A stretch of DNA of 64,000 bases from NCBI GenBank assembly GCA_021014945.1, contig MU266473.1:1-64000 (forward strand). The letters run 5' to 3'. This document shows positions 43,515 through 57,183 of the stretch, in pieces; position 1 is the first letter of the stretch, and the number at the start of each line of letters is the position of its first letter. Made by a program: the position numbers and the translations under genes. The notes beneath the pieces are model-generated. The model saw only the letters and a list, made by a program, of their open reading frames with translations, was not told the origin of the DNA and did not search any database. Source of the DNA: Leucogyrophana mollusca (taxonomy: Eukaryota; Basidiomycota; Agaricomycetes; Boletales).

Positions 43515-43734
43515 CGCAGATACCTGAGGGTGGAGTGAAGATGACGGTTGGGAACAGGGGAGGGAAAAGCCGCGATGAAGGATGCTTCGGGGAAATAAAG
43601 ACACGTGACGATTGCACCCCCATGTGACCAGCGAACCTGAGCAGACCTGAACAGACATCCGAAGTGAAGAACGAAGATCAAATTATCGTCATTTACACGG
43701 TACTACCCTAGTCCATCTATGCACATCCTGTCCC

Positions 43735-46700
43735 TCACCGAGGGGCAGGAAGGCCCGAGCCAGTGGCTCCAATTTCAGTCAGCTCCGTGAGCGGATCCAG
43801 CTTGCCCTTGTACTCAGGCAAGAACGACGCGTCAGTGTACGGGCAGTGCACCGCGGGCGAGCCCTTGTAAATCGGCGTGTACGTCGCAGCGCAAATATCG
43901 AACTCAGTGAATTCGTCATACGAGATCTCGACCGTGTTTCGCGGGTTGCGATCACCAGCAGCGATACGTTGTCGTGCCTACGAAAGTTATGGCTAATTAA
44001 ATCGGGGGGAGGTATAGAAGATCAGGCATGCTTACTTGCGCGACGATCTTCGGGTCTGGGTTTAGGTCTAGCAGGCGTCTTGCGAGTTTGGCAGCCGTGG
44101 CGTGGTTGTTGGCCTTGGCAAACACCCCGATAGCACTACGGAGAGCGATCTGCATATGGGGAGGCTGCAATTGGCAATGGGTGAAGTAGGCAGCAAGTTC
44201 GAGACTTCGGCGGACGTTATCCGGCTCGTCTTGGGCTACTCGCCGACGCTCAAGCTCAATGGAGACACCCAGGAGGTACTCCCTGGCAGCAGTCACAGTA
44301 TCGCGCCACTGTCAAAGGCATGTTAGAGCTCAATGCGGTGGCCAAACTTGGGTGGGCGTACCTCCTTGGCCTCATTATCTGAAGAGACGACGACAAGAAG
44401 AAGTACTTGAAGAACAGAGCGGAATGTTGCCTGAGCCTCTGGAAGCTTGTTCCCAGATACAAAGCGATAGCCTTCCGACAACTCTGATCGAATAGACTGC
44501 AGTGGCCGTGCAATGACAGGACAGACGCGGCCAGGTGACGTCTCGGATGGATTGCGCCTGATATGCAGCCGAAGAGGGGGTAGTGAGGCCGTCGGAGAAA
44601 GGTAGGCATGAGACGAGCGGTAGATCGAAAGGAACAGCGGCTTCAGAAGGGCGAAGTTGACGATACCGAACTGTCGGTTCAGGAGCTACACCTCTGTCAG
44701 CATGCCGCGCTTCCATATTGGACAACACACTGACCTGCATCGCAGTTTCGAAGGACCCAGCCGCGACATGGTCTGTAGCAAAAGGCGAGTTTCGGACCCA
44801 CAGCTCTGTCTCGCTGACACCCGGCGCAGCACCAGCACCAAGGTCTTCGTCTTCTCCGAGAACTTGTTCCCCCTCTTCATCTTTCTCTTCTGCCTCAGCG
44901 GCCTCGGCGTCAAGTTCCCATCCGCCTTCTTCGGGGTCGATATCATCGTGCGTCTCCTCCTTGGCCCAATCGTCAAGCGCAGAGGATGCAGCTGCAGCAG
45001 ACGAGTCGAAGCCATTGACGTGGGGAACATCACCATCACCATCCAGGGTTCCGTTCGTAAGGGCGCGGTCGAAGAAGCTCTCACCAAGGGAGATGGCTGG
45101 CCAGTTGAGATTGGTCGTAGGTGTGACGACGGGCGGTGGCCTGAGCGTGGAAGCGCCATACGAGGGTACATCGTCAACATCAGCCTCGGTTAAGCCAGCC
45201 GCCTCCAAGATCTCACTGGCGAGCTCTTCCAAACCATTCGTCTTCGCGGTAAGGTATGCAAGAGGATCTATGTAGCATCGAGATAAAGACCAAAAATAGA
45301 GACGTGATGAAATTGAACTTACACATGCCGACATCACGCAGAACAGCGATGCGACCTTCCACATCTCCGGCATACAAGGCATTGTGGAACCTAGACATAG
45401 GGTCGCCCCTCGCATCTGCGATCTTTTGCATCTTCGACAACTTTTCGGTGCTGCCTGTGGTGAGATACAAGAACGACAAGCGGTCGAAGTTTTTGGTTTG
45501 CTGGTAGGCCTTTTCAACAATCTACCGGAGTATGATCAAAACCAGCATCCAAACAACCACGCGCAATAAAGCAAACCTTGTGGTTTCCTTGCTTCAGAGC
45601 CTGCTGCGCCAAACGTTCCCAGCACTCTGGTCGGTCGATCGCCTTCGCTGTCTCCAATGCGACGTCCAGGTTTCCGCATTCGATCGCGAGGTCGAACCGG
45701 GTGTTCTTGTCTTGTACGAAGTGAAGCGCGATCTGACCAGCAGTGTAAAAAAACAACCACGGACAAAAGGGATGGAGTTTTCATACCTCTGGGTATCCTT
45801 TCTGCTGCAGGTACGCGATTATACTTTGGCCCAGCAAAGTAGAGGTTCGGATTATATGCAGCATCTCCTCATAGTTATTGCGCAGCAGAGCCAATTTAAA
45901 GCGGTATTCAGTGGGATCAAACGTGATTGTCCGTGGTCGTGCAGAGCGATCGAGGCAGTGCGCCGTTTTGCCCTTGATTCTTGTCAGGTAAACTGGGTTG
46001 TCGAGTGTGCATATGACACCATGGTCTCTGCGCACGCGCACGTTAACAAACAGAACAAGGTACGAGCAAAATATACGCACCCTTGGGGTAAGCAGTATTT
46101 TATATGGTTCAGGGTAGAGTAGATAAATACGCCTGCATCGTCCCACGCGCCTGACTTGATACGGATTGTCTCGTGTATCAGACTGTTTTGTGAGAAGTTC
46201 TTGCTAGCAATGGTGATCGCTGCATAAAGCAAAGCTGAACACAACGGTGCCTTGAAAATTGATGTTATACTCACTGTGCTTGCTCATCAAAGCCACCAAT
46301 TGCCCATCACCACTCCAAACGACATATTTGACCGGGGGACTGTTGAGCTCCGCGATCGTCTTCTGTTGCTGGATATCGTAAAGAACAACGGATGATGTTG
46401 AGCTTAGGATCAGGCATGCCGTCCCACCATAGAATATCTCGTTTGTCTGGACTGGAGGCTTTATGCTCTTTACCACCGAGTTGGAGAGGTCCCGCACTTC
46501 GATGAGCTGCCAAAGCATAAGTCAGTTCAATCTCATGTGGTCGGCCCCATGAACCACGGACCTGTGTTGTCTTGTTCAGCGCTGCAAACCTGTTCCTTGC
46601 CACAAAGATAGCGCTGTGAGCTGTGCCACGTTTTCCATCTGTCGAAGAGTCCTTGACCTCTCCGGTAGTTTGCGCAGGCAACGATGTGAGCTCGAAGATG

Positions 46701-48117
46701 CCGTTATCCGAGGAAATGGTAGCGACAACAGCCCGTTCCGCGGGGTTATAGCTTAATGTTCTGGGGGGCACGTAGGGGCTGCCGAACTTGCGGACGCTGA
46801 GGAGACCAATATCGGAGCCAGAGTTGAAATCATATGCGCGAACGTATTTGTCGCGTATGTAATACAGCGAGTCGGCATGAACTGCAAAAGCGGGGCGCTC
46901 CCGTTCCAGCTTGAAGACAATGAGACCACTATCATGACCTGGCGCCAAACGATAAGTAAAATGTATCGGAAACCAGGCTAATATCCTGACCTGCAGCGAA
47001 TAAATTCAGTTGGGGGTGAGCAGCCAGTACCCAAAATCGATCGTGTTCCCTTCGGAAGGTTTGAATCGCGGTTCGCTTGGCTAAGTCCCAAACTCGGACG
47101 GTCTTGTCCTCTCCACAGGAAACAATTAGCTCGTGCTTTGGATGGAATACAGCATTCGAGACGTTATTAAAATGACCTCTGCAGGAGTCCACCTCCCAAG
47201 CCTTGGTTTCGCTCATTCGCCAGATTTTGATGGTGCGATCATCCGCAGCAGAGACGATCAAAGGAAGCGTGGGGTGGAACGCAGCGAAGTTAACACCTCG
47301 GTCGTGGCCCTCCAGAACGTACTTCACCGTCGAGAAAGTGTCAAATGTCTCGAAGTTGTTTGGACCATTATTCGGCGTGTTTTTGCGTAGACCGGAGATG
47401 TCCCACACGCGAACAGTCTGGTCCATAGAAGTGGATACGATGAGATCTTCCTTGGGGTGGAATTGAGCAGACATCACGTAGTGAGAGTGTCCCGTTAAGA
47501 TCGCGATACAGTTGCGAGAAGTGCTGTTCCATATACGAATGGTTTGATCGTCGGACGATGATAACTGAAAGCGTTCGCAAGCGTCATTTGTACAGTGATA
47601 TTTCATCATCATGAACACTTACAATCCATGGCATTTCGTGGTGGAATTGTACTGTGCGGACATAATCCAAATGCCCGTGGAGAGTGAACAAACACCGCCT
47701 GCTTTGAGGACGCAGATCTTTTGCACATCAGGAGAGAGAAAGACATAGAATGAACCAACTTGCTCACCCCAGACTTTGATTTTGTAGTCATCGCCTCCCG
47801 TGGCTAATAGTGCTCTACTCGGATGTATAGCGACACCACGTACGGGGCCTGGAAGGTTTCCTCGTTGGAAGGATCAAAACGCTTCATCGAATAACTTTAC
47901 CTTCGTGTTCCTCGAACCTATCCACCAGGACACCCATCCGGTAGTTCCAGAGTTGCACACTACCATTGTGTAGTGCAGCAGCGAGTAGTGGCTGGCTGGG
48001 GTGAAACGCGAGTCCTGAAGCTAACTATAAGCCTCGCAGTGGTCGGTCGCGACAGTGATTTCACGCACCCTTCACGCGATTGCTTTTGGACTCGAATTTT
48101 GTGAGCATAACCGACAT
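43735..48117 (-). CDS. COP1: Coatomer subunit alpha (COPI coat)
   Basis: The start is at 48117 ([17 protein letters not shown]), with the first intron directly after, and the stop TGA at 43737-43735 (ending GSGLPAPR). Many short introns lie between. The N-terminal WD40 propeller is clear: [95 protein letters not shown] and [20 protein letters not shown]. Next is the second beta-propeller region, alpha-solenoid repeats, and the C-terminal domain that binds epsilon-COP ([40 protein letters not shown]). An acidic linker sits near 44880-44960. The protein is roughly 1,200 residues, as expected. It forms the outer cage of COPI vesicles for Golgi-to-ER transport. The usual symbol is COP1/RET1 in yeast and COPA in animals. 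Confidence 0.95.
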
Positions 48118-48456
48118 CTTGAAAGTAAAGTGGGGGCTAGCGCCTCAGAAATTGAACTAATTTCGAGCGTCTTGAGCCGGAGGAAACTTTGGATAATGTG
48201 AACGGTGCGCTAGAACGCCAGTATAGAAGTGGAAGCAGATAGTTTATGGTCCTTTAGTCGCCCGTACGTGTACCACAGCCTGTGTGCAACGACCTCCACG
48301 ACGTGGCTGTAGCGGAGTCAGAAAAAATATCCAAAGAGGAATCTGTTCTGTTTCGGACAAGTCCATCCGCGAAGCTCTTTCAGGCTTACCATCTTATGGA
48401 GCTCGGTATTCGCTCTTTGTCCATCCTATCCGACTGAAAAATTAGGCACAAAGCCT
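48118..48456. promoter_or_regulatory. Divergent promoter region, coatomer alpha / XPG-like nuclease
   Basis: 339 bp lie between two head-to-head start codons (48117 minus, 48457 plus). The region must hold both promoters. No binding motif can be named with confidence. Confidence 0.5.
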
Positions 48457-50533
48457 ATGGGGGTCTTGGGACTGACACCTTTCCTGCAGAAAATCTGGCA
48501 AGCGGCCCCCTTCGACTTGCACTTTTTCGTGTCTAATGTGTTCCTCAGCCCCGAAGTTATAAAGAGACTTCCTGACCGCTTGAAATCACTGCGCGGTAAG
48601 ACTATCGTCATGTAAGCACCATATCGAACTAAACCTTCAGCGTAGCTTACGGCAATGAATGCACAGTGATGGAACCCTCATAACTCAGCGCCTCCATTTT
48701 GCACCCCTGCCACACCCACACAGACATGTGCTGGGATGGCACCGAATTATCACGGAGCTGAAAGAGAACGGTGTCCGGTCCATCTGCGTATTTGACGGTC
48801 AAGAACGTAGCGCTGCGAAGGCCCGAGAGGTTGGTGCCATACTTTTGGGAAGGTCTGTTCTTCACATGGGTTCTTAGGTTGAACGCAGGAGAGAAGTTCG
48901 GCGGATGGATGCCGCTCGCGGTACAATTGAAGCACACAGGCTGGTCAGACTTCAAAAACTAAAGCGAATCTTGCCTCAATATCGTTCTTTGAAATCCTCT
49001 GAACGTCTCCGGATCACAGAAGCACTCGGCAAGCCAGTGTCGAAGCGTCGGCCAATCCCATATGCACCGAGAGGGTTCAACTCCACACCGGCGCGAAACA
49101 TCGTGTCGGATTTTGATTCCGCTGACGCGAGGCAACTGCAGTCGGAGAACGCTGATGTCGAGCCTCCCACCGTCGCTCCTCAAGAACCATCCCTCTCTGA
49201 TGATTATGGTTTATCGGAAGCGGATCTTCAGGAAATTCTCTCTGCACACATTGGACAAGGCGTCGTAATTACCCATGAACCTCTATTCCAGCACGAAACC
49301 GAGTACGAGAGAAATAACATGACCATGCCGAAGACAATTTGCTGACGCAAGTGCTAGAACTGGTGCCAAGGCTTTATCTTCGGCCGCTTCTGTTTTGGCC
49401 TCTCAAGAAGAGGTTCCCATTGACATTCCCTCCCTCTCGCTCAGTGGCACTGATCCTGGCCTTTGCGATCAGGGGGATGGCCTTTCACATGGGGATATTC
49501 AGGACACCTTGGCGGGAGGGGAAAGCAATGTTTTCTCCGCCCTTTCCTCCTTATATCATGAATACCGTCAATGCGTAGCACAGCTCACTTCCATGCCTTC
49601 TACTCCCAATATCTTGTCAACCTCTGATTTCCCCACAGATGCAACTGAAGCCCGCCTGGAATACGCCATGTCCAAATCTCAGTTACAAATGACCGTAGAC
49701 GAAGGTCGTATCTGGGACCGGCTGGTTGGACTACCGACTTCGTCTTTAGCAGAAGAGGCCAGTATTACCGAAGCAAGCCTGACATCACTCGCGGAGAGAA
49801 GCAGCTTGATTTCAGACTCGTATCAGCGACGGACCAACCCCCCTACATCCGAGACCTACGACGAGTGCAAAGAGATTTTGCATGCCATGGGTGTACCGTG
49901 CATAGAATCTAGCGGCCCATTCGAGGCAGAGGCTCTTGCATCTTCGCTCGTCATCAACGGCCTCGCGGACTATGTTGCGAGTGAAGATACGGTACACCAA
50001 CTTCACGTGCTTGACCAGTACTCCCCGCTGACTTACACGTTAACTTCAACCAGGACGTACTTGTGTATGAAGCACCCCTCATTCGCAACATCGCCAGTCG
50101 TGACGGACCGCTGTTGATAGTCTCAGGCTCTGAAGTCCGCTCCGTCTTGCAGTTAGATCGCGCAAGCTACATCGACTTCCTCCTCCTCCTAGGTACCGAC
50201 TTCTCGCAACGGATAAAGAACGTTGGACCGCAACGCGCTCTCAAATTCATTCGGGAACATGGCTCAATTGAGCGCATGATCGAACAGGAAGGCAAATACC
50301 CGCCTCGCGTCCCCGTACCGACTTATCTAAAGCAGGTGGAAATCGCTCGTCTTGTCTTCCAGACGCTTCCTCCCGTTCCGCCTGCAGAGCTCATACAGCC
50401 TACGGAGGGCAATCCTGCTCAAGTCTCGGAGATTATACAAAGGCTTCGGCTTCATAGAAATCTGGTCAATGATTGGGATTACCATTCTGCGCTGGACGGT
50501 AATTACTTCGCGGATAATCCGAGCGCAGTTTAG
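48457..50533 (+). CDS. XPG/FEN1-like PIN-domain nuclease
   Basis: The five exons 48457-48611, 48667-48829, 48878-49302, 49352-49991 and 50054-50533 sum to 1863 nt (620 aa) in phase. The N-terminal XPG region begins MGVLGLTPFLQKIW and contains KTIVIDGTLITQRLHF with the first catalytic Asp, then VRSICVFDGQERSAAKAREV with the second. After a variable acidic spacer, the XPG-I region appears (MGVPCIESSGPFEAEALASS, DYVASEDTDVLVYEA) with the Glu/Asp pairs that bind metal. The helix-hairpin-helix follows (LLGTDFSQRIKNVGPQRALK). These enzymes cut 5' flaps in DNA repair or replication, or process RNA. The motif order is complete, so activity is likely. It differs from classical Fen1 by the long insert and lacks a clear PCNA-binding C-terminus. 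The exact subfamily is uncertain. Confidence 0.85.
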
Positions 50534-50946
50534 AGGCGGCCTTTGGACCTCCAGGCCTCGCATTGTTGCACCACATAGAATATCGCAATGTTTTGTTTTC
50601 GCACGTCTCTATCGCAATATCGCTTTGAAGGAACGAGGATTGGTGATGCCGCAGAGCCTGAAGCCCATTGCTTGGCCGGCCACTTGGTGAGAATTAGACA
50701 AGACTGCAACGACTCATGGCTGTTAGATGGCAATATCACGGTACATTTATGGCGCATATCGAAGCCATGCGAGAACTCCGCCTACCCTTTGCCAGAATAT
50801 AGATTATGAAGAGTTAATGTCGAACTCGTAATATGTACTCATACCGTGTACAGAAAATATCTAAAATGAATAAATTATGCATCGAAAGCAAGCACATTCA
50901 ATTCGAAAGCAAAGACCATCAGACACGCTCACTGCATAGCCCCAAT
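50534..50946. other. Intergenic, convergent 3' ends
   Basis: 413 bp between the ends of the nuclease gene (+) and the MED12-like gene (-). Short frames continue past 50533 but have no family match, so I treat them as 3' UTR. Confidence 0.5.
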
Positions 50947-53900
50947 TCAGCGTTTCTTTCCCCGTCCCTTCAACTTCTTCGCCGGCACAGGTCCCTCGAT
51001 AATCTCAATCTCGTCATCAGTAGATACCTTCCGCTTATGCCCCCCCCTCCCCGTACTCCCCTCATCGCTCACTGTCTTCACCGAAGGACTTGGCTTCCTC
51101 GAAGAAATCGACGTAGATCGTACCGAAGACGCAGGAGACGCTCGTCTTGAACCCATGGTAACTTGCCCAAAAATAGGTAACATCCCCACCTCGTCGCCTT
51201 CTTCTCCCTTCATACCCCCGCCCCTCGAGGACGTGGCAGAGTTTGACTCGTCCCTGAGCCTGGTCTCCCGCCAGTCACGACGATACACGCTCTCAGCGAA
51301 CAGCGAGTCCTCAAATGTCCGTATGTCACCTTCTCGTCGCGTGTCGTGGGGAGTATCGGGTGAAGAGGGGTTGGTGGTGGAGAGTGAAGGAAGGATACGA
51401 TCTCCGGTAAGACGAGCACCGAACAAGTCAAGCGAAATGGATGCCGAGTTCTTCGCCTCCCCGCCGCCACCTTCTCCCTCCTCTGGAGCACCGAGCCATT
51501 CCACCCATTCCCACGGCCTGTTCAGCACCTGCTCACCATACACGTACTCCCCTGATGTAGGGTCCCGAGTAGCACTCACGAGATTTGCCACAGTGAGGTT
51601 AGGCGGGAAGGAGTGTGAGGGTAGGAGGGTGTGTAGTTGGGCTAAGCATGAGGGTGGTATGGTACTGGAGAGAGTGAGTGATGGGTGGGCTGATAAGGAG
51701 GGGTAGTATCGAAAAGGATCGAAAGTCGGTGCGATAGGTTTGTGGGAAGTAGATAATTCTGGCCACCCCATCCGAAACAAATGAGATAGCGGCCTCACGG
51801 CGAGCACAATACAAGGGCGTACCATCGATAGTGTACAGCAGGGTATCAATCAGTAGGGGGTATGCAATAAGATCAAAACATGGTCCTGAAGCATGCAACT
51901 TCCGGTCCATTGGTTTGGGACACCCATTGTATTAGCTATTTCCAAGTCCAGGAGCAAGTGATCAACATACCAAGATAAGCCTGAACAGTACAGGCGCAAG
52001 GGCACTACAGCTGATTCGAAAGTTCTCCGTCCATATCCCAGAAAAGCCGAGTTCAAACTGGAGGAGACGAGCCAAGAAAACAACGGCCTGCGTTAACTGG
52101 AGCAGTGTGTCTTTCTGTGTCATGTGAGGGGATTCAACATGCGCTGAGAGCATGGTCTCCGCAACACCAAAATTATCACATATCACAGCGATCAGCCTTT
52201 CCTGAGTTGGGAGGTCGAGCTCGAGCGAGCAATTGGAAGTCTCTTCCCGCAAGGGGGCGGCAACGTGAGATAGCACGCGCACCACCTCACCAGCTCGTTC
52301 GACGCGTTCGAGAAGGGCGTCGGGGGTTGACGGCACAGGAGCGTTGCTGAAGATCTCGATGATACATCTGAACCCATTGTTGATGAACTGTGATATGTCA
52401 AGTTACAATCGGGAAACTTCCAATATGCAGGGACGCACCTTGACAGCGACAGGACCATCTACGCCCCTCGCCATCTCCGCGATAAAGTACGCTTCTTCCG
52501 ACGCCATTGAATGATGGAAAAGCATCGACGTCATCTTATCCAGCGACGCACCAGCGGCGTGACTCGTTGATTCATGAGCAAGCGCTCGGCCGAGCTGGCG
52601 TAGCCCGAACTGAATCTGAATGGCAGTGGCTGCAAGTCGCCATGGACTCAATACTGATGAGATGCTGCCGCTGCTGAGGAAGGAATTTACATCTGGGCCT
52701 ACTGTTTACCATCAGTCAGCAAGCCCACACAACAACGAAGGGGGGAAGATCAACTAGCCTTCGCTCGAGTCGCTCAGGATAAGCTTGAGAGCATTCACGA
52801 GTGGCTCGCACAACGTCTCAGCAATTACACCCAATTGGAGTGGGTCTTCGAAGCCATGACGCACTGCTTCCAGGTTCCTATAACAAGACTGCCTGAAATC
52901 ATCACTCTCGCTAATCTTATACCGCACTTCTTTCGCCGCAGTGCGCGATTCGTCGGGAAGAACACTGTTGTGCTCGATGAGTACGAGGGTGGGAACACTG
53001 CCCACAAAGAGCGTGAAATGGGGCTCGCGAAAGACGTCTTGCCTACGCGTGTGTATTCGATGTATGTCGAGTAGGTCTGGGGGCAGTGTCTCACTGACCC
53101 GAAAGTCGTCTTGGAGTAAAAGTACGTCAAAGAGATGGTTTGCGGCACCTAAGAAGATCTGAGTGGACTGTGCGAGTTCAGGTGAGGTGGCATCCGCGCC
53201 AAGCTGCCAAGCTGGGAAAACCAGTCCTCGAAGGATCGTCTTAGTCGACAGCGCGCCGTGGACACAGAGAAAGAGGATCACAACAGTGAAGACATCCCAC
53301 GCGTCGACGCTCAGCGCGATCACTTCTCCCCTCCCCGTTCCGAGGAGCCACTGCAAGACTTGATCATCGAACCCCCCGGGAAGGTGCTGGTCGACATGCA
53401 GGAGAAACTGGCCATATCGTAACGCGCATGCGTGTTGTCTGTCAACGTCAGGTGTCATGACAGGCACTTGGCGGAGAGAAGCGACGGTGTTGTCCCAGAC
53501 TTTCCATGCCCAGTCGAATGATGTGCGGTATTTGTACCAAAGGCCGTTCGCGAGCATGGAGGGTGCGTCAGGATTTGGGTCCTCGGCCAGTAGGAGGATC
53601 TCGGGCAGGACAGAGGGTGCAGTCGTGGGGTAATCGGTTTCAGGGAACAGTGCCTATGATACAAAGGAATTTTTGGATAAGACGATGAACGAGTTGGCAA
53701 GATAAACTAAAGAATAAACTCACGTGCGTGAATGCTGCAATATCACCTGCTATTTGGGTTCGCTCAGGAGCCTCGAGGTAGTGCCCGTCGTCCATCTCCA
53801 CGAGTAATGCAAATAGTGAACGCGTCTGTATCCCCCGCGTTCTCCAGATGAGGTGCGTAGCATATAGAGCGGCTGTGACGGCCCTGGTGGCGTTCATTGA

Positions 53901-56705
53901 CGTCCAGATGATGGCGAAGCGGTGGAATACTTCGCTGACGGCGATGAGCGTGTCGGCGTGCAAAGTGTGTGTCAAGACCGCAAGGCTCAGCTGGTCAGAT
54001 TGTTAGGTACGCAATTCTGATCTGCGAGTTAACATCACCGACCTCCAGTAGAGATCCGTAACATCGCGTATATCGCATGAGTTCAACAGTTGTGCTGTAC
54101 GTCTGCAGAAGACCGAGCCCATCAAAAGGTTCTGGCCTGTCCATACTTAGTTATTATTATATCTATAAATTCAATCTCAGTGAAGGAACTCGCCTTCCGA
54201 GGAACTTTCGAAACAGTGGCACTAGCCACTGCTTGAAAGTCCTCACCTGTTCAAATCGTGGCGCCTCCAGCAATGTCGGACAGCTCTTCTGCAACGCCGA
54301 GATCGAGACGAATGAAGGATGCTCTTCACCTGTCGAGGGTAACATCAACCCACCGGAACACAATTCAGGTCAATGTTGGGTAGCATTACGGACCTCCAAA
54401 CAGAAGGGGGAGAATCCCACGTATTTCCCGCCTTATTGTCCGCTCGCAGAGATCCTCAGGTGTCTCTCGAACGCGAGCACCATGCAAGATGAGCTTTCGC
54501 TGGTTCATCAGCGAGGCGGTAGGGTCATGTAGCGGGATCCACCTCAGGAAATCACGATGACGTGATTTGACGCCCGGTTCCTACAGGAGAATAAGCCTCG
54601 CGTCCAATCACCGAGGAAACAAGACACGAACTTGGGCGGACGACAACCCCTCCTCACCACGCGCAACCAGCCTTTGCACGTATGTTGCGTACTCGAACAA
54701 GTTTTCCTTGACCAGCTTCCCGAACAACGCCGCCACTGCTCGCAAATTCCTACTCTCCCTTGCAACCTCACTTGAGTCCAACCAGTCAAAGAGGTGGTCG
54801 TGTATCGATGAAGAGAAGTCGCGTCCTCGTTCACGATAGGCGCGAAGGAGTGTTACTGCTGCGTAGGGGCGATGATCACCGTATTGGAGGGGAGTGACGG
54901 CCCACGTAAGTAACGTATCGAGTTTGTCGGTGAATGTTGAAGTCGACTCGGAAGTGCTGTATGAAAAGAAGGAGATGCCGGATATGTCAGTCGTACTGCC
55001 AATCGAATTGAGAGTCTGTGCGGGTAGAACATCAATGTCATTCTCGGGAGAGTTTGGTGTTTATATACCTGGATGTCGACAACCATGGAGCCAAGGCGCT
55101 CGAGGACACGTGGAGGGAGGTTTCTGAATAGCATGGCGTCGTTGCGCCGCTGTATGTCATCCAAGTTATCGAGGAGTGTTCGCTGTACCTCACGGTACCG
55201 GTGGTCCGGGGTGATGGGCTCGGAGATAATGGCCGTTAGGAAGGATGAGTTAGCTTTCCACACGCTCGGGCTGATAAACGCATCTGGAAGGCCCATGCAC
55301 ACACGCTGATCCAGCGTCGGTACTTCGGGAGCGCGTAGCATGAGAATGCAGAACGCACCTGCAAAAGTGTCTTCAAGAGGACCTCAAGGTTGATGAGGTG
55401 ACCCTGTGCCGTCGTATTGATCTAGTAAAGTTGTTAGCACTATCAGCTGTGCAAGAGGATACGTGTGCTGACTTCTATGAGTTTTGCGAGACATGAATCT
55501 ACAAATGGCTTTGACAGTGCTCGGCTAACGAGCATACCATCGAGGTACTCGTCTGCCAAACGCGCGACGAATCCCACCTGTGCGAGATTACAAGTTGCCA
55601 TCTGCTGTACGAGCCAGACGAGGAACGTTCGGTTGTCGACAAGGCCCTCTGCGTAAAAAGGTCGAAGGAGCTTCAGGCTGCGGTAACAGTCAAACGGGTA
55701 CCCATGCAGAGCAGATGGTTGAAACACACCAGTACGAAAAACGTGAAACCCAGCGTTCGCGTTGATCAGAGTCGGATAGCACGGCTTTGAAGGATTGTTT
55801 GATGTTTACGCCAAGACGAGGAGCGCGGGGAAGAGCGATGTCGACAAGCTGTTTCTTGATGTAGCTGGTGACCACGATCGCCCAGTCAACACTGTACTGA
55901 GTTGGATTGTACCCTGGCTTGTTGCGCAATCCTGCCTGTCCGATGGTCACGCTCACACGAGTTCCTGCAGCTGTAGAATTAGTTTCAAGCTCACCGTTTC
56001 ATTCGCACCGAACACGCGAAGAAACCAAACTGCTCGTGGAATTGCAACATTATTTGATTGTAACAGATCAAGTAAGTCGTGGCCTTTTGCGCCGTGCGGA
56101 ACGCTTTTGCCGAGTTTGTGCAGAGGAACGTCAGGGTTTGCAAGGTCGGCGAACCAAGCTTGGCGCTTGGCGTCGTTGAGCGTGACTCGAGAGGGGATCT
56201 TGAAGGTAGATGTACTATAAATCCTTTAGCGGTCATTAACGCATGCAACTCGCAGCAGGCTTACGCTACCGGAGGAATGCTCTCGACGCGACGAGTAAAT
56301 ATCTCCTTCATAAGATTTTCCAAATCCTGCAAGATAGTGTCGTCGAATAGACAGGGCCTCTGGGCATCTTGCTGCGATACAACCTCCAAAGCGCTCGAGT
56401 GCTCGGCCTGTAAAACTTGAGAAAGCCTGAGTGGATCAACAAGAGTGGAATACGCACCTGGACAGGGTAGCTAAGCAGAAAGCCATTCTTAACGTGAGTC
56501 TCTGATAATATATCTTCATCCTGGCCCGGTCGAGGAGGGTAAAACCCGGGGTATCCTGTGGTACACTAAGTTGGGCGAGACGTAGCGTACAATTCGGAGA
56601 CGAGGACGTACCAATGTCAGCGGACTTGTGGGACTTAGGAAGCCACTGCGGTGGATGTGACTCGTAGACCGGCAAAGGATCCTTTTCACGCCTTGTTTGC
56701 CGCAT
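50947..56705 (-). CDS. Mediator kinase-module subunit 12 (Med12/Srb8)
   Basis: The start is at 56705 (MRQTRREKDPLPVYESHPPQ) and the stop TGA at 50949-50947. The gene spans 5.8 kb with many introns. The N-terminal Med12 motif is diagnostic: PPQWLPKSHKSADIG, spliced to YPGFYPPRPGQDEDILSETH and VKNGFLLSYPVQ. Further along is the conserved block RFSYWC-like ERWVSRFSY, then SLKLLRPFYAEGLVDNRTFL, VWLVQQMATCNLAQVGFVAR and LADEYLDGMLVSRALSKPFV, typical of the Med12-LCEWAV region. The C-terminal exon encodes NRPWEWVEWLG and a basic, Ser-rich tail with an NLS-like end (KKLKGRGKKR). Med12 activates Cdk8 and links the kinase module to Mediator in the nucleus. The assignment rests on the N-terminal motif. 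That the C-terminal exon belongs to the same gene is inferred from unbroken same-strand coding. Confidence 0.85.
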
Positions 56706-57183
56706 GGTCCCAGCAGCTCCTAGACAATCGATGGCAGCGTCAACCCAACTTACATACCCCAGTTCGTGCTCGGTGCGGTAGTTCAGGTGCCCTCGGAGTC
56801 GCACAATGGCACAGGGTCGATGTGGCTGTGCAAGACAATTCTGGTACTTACCTGTCAACGCCATACTACGCAGGTAGCTCGAGGCCCCAAGGCAAGTGCA
56901 GGAGGGTGCTATCAACGATTTACAAGGCGACCGTCTGCCTGTCCCTCTACACATTCTGAGGACGAGGATAAAATTGCGACCATTGAATCCACAAGACATA
57001 ATCTAAGCACAGCACAATCTAAGTCCTCAGGACTACATACAGGTAAGGATACAAAACCATACGAAGAGAGCATCATTCCAAAGCAAGCACAACTGTAGTC
57101 AGTAAAGTTAACATAAAGACGAACAGAAACACAATAAATAGACGCGTAGGGAACTGGAAAAACCCGGACAAAATAGCTTAAAA
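56706..57183. other. Intergenic, 478 bp
   Basis: This is the upstream side of the MED12-like gene and the 3' flank of the LIM gene. No additional gene seen; a non-coding 5' exon of MED12 could lie here. Confidence 0.45.

Noticed and set aside
50588..50809. Possible extra C-terminal exon of the XPG-like nuclease
   Set aside because: No splice route keeps frame from 50533 without a stop, and the peptide has no nuclease-family match.
53163..53688. Plus-strand frames inside the MED12-like gene
   Set aside because: They are antisense shadows of continuous MED12 coding exons.
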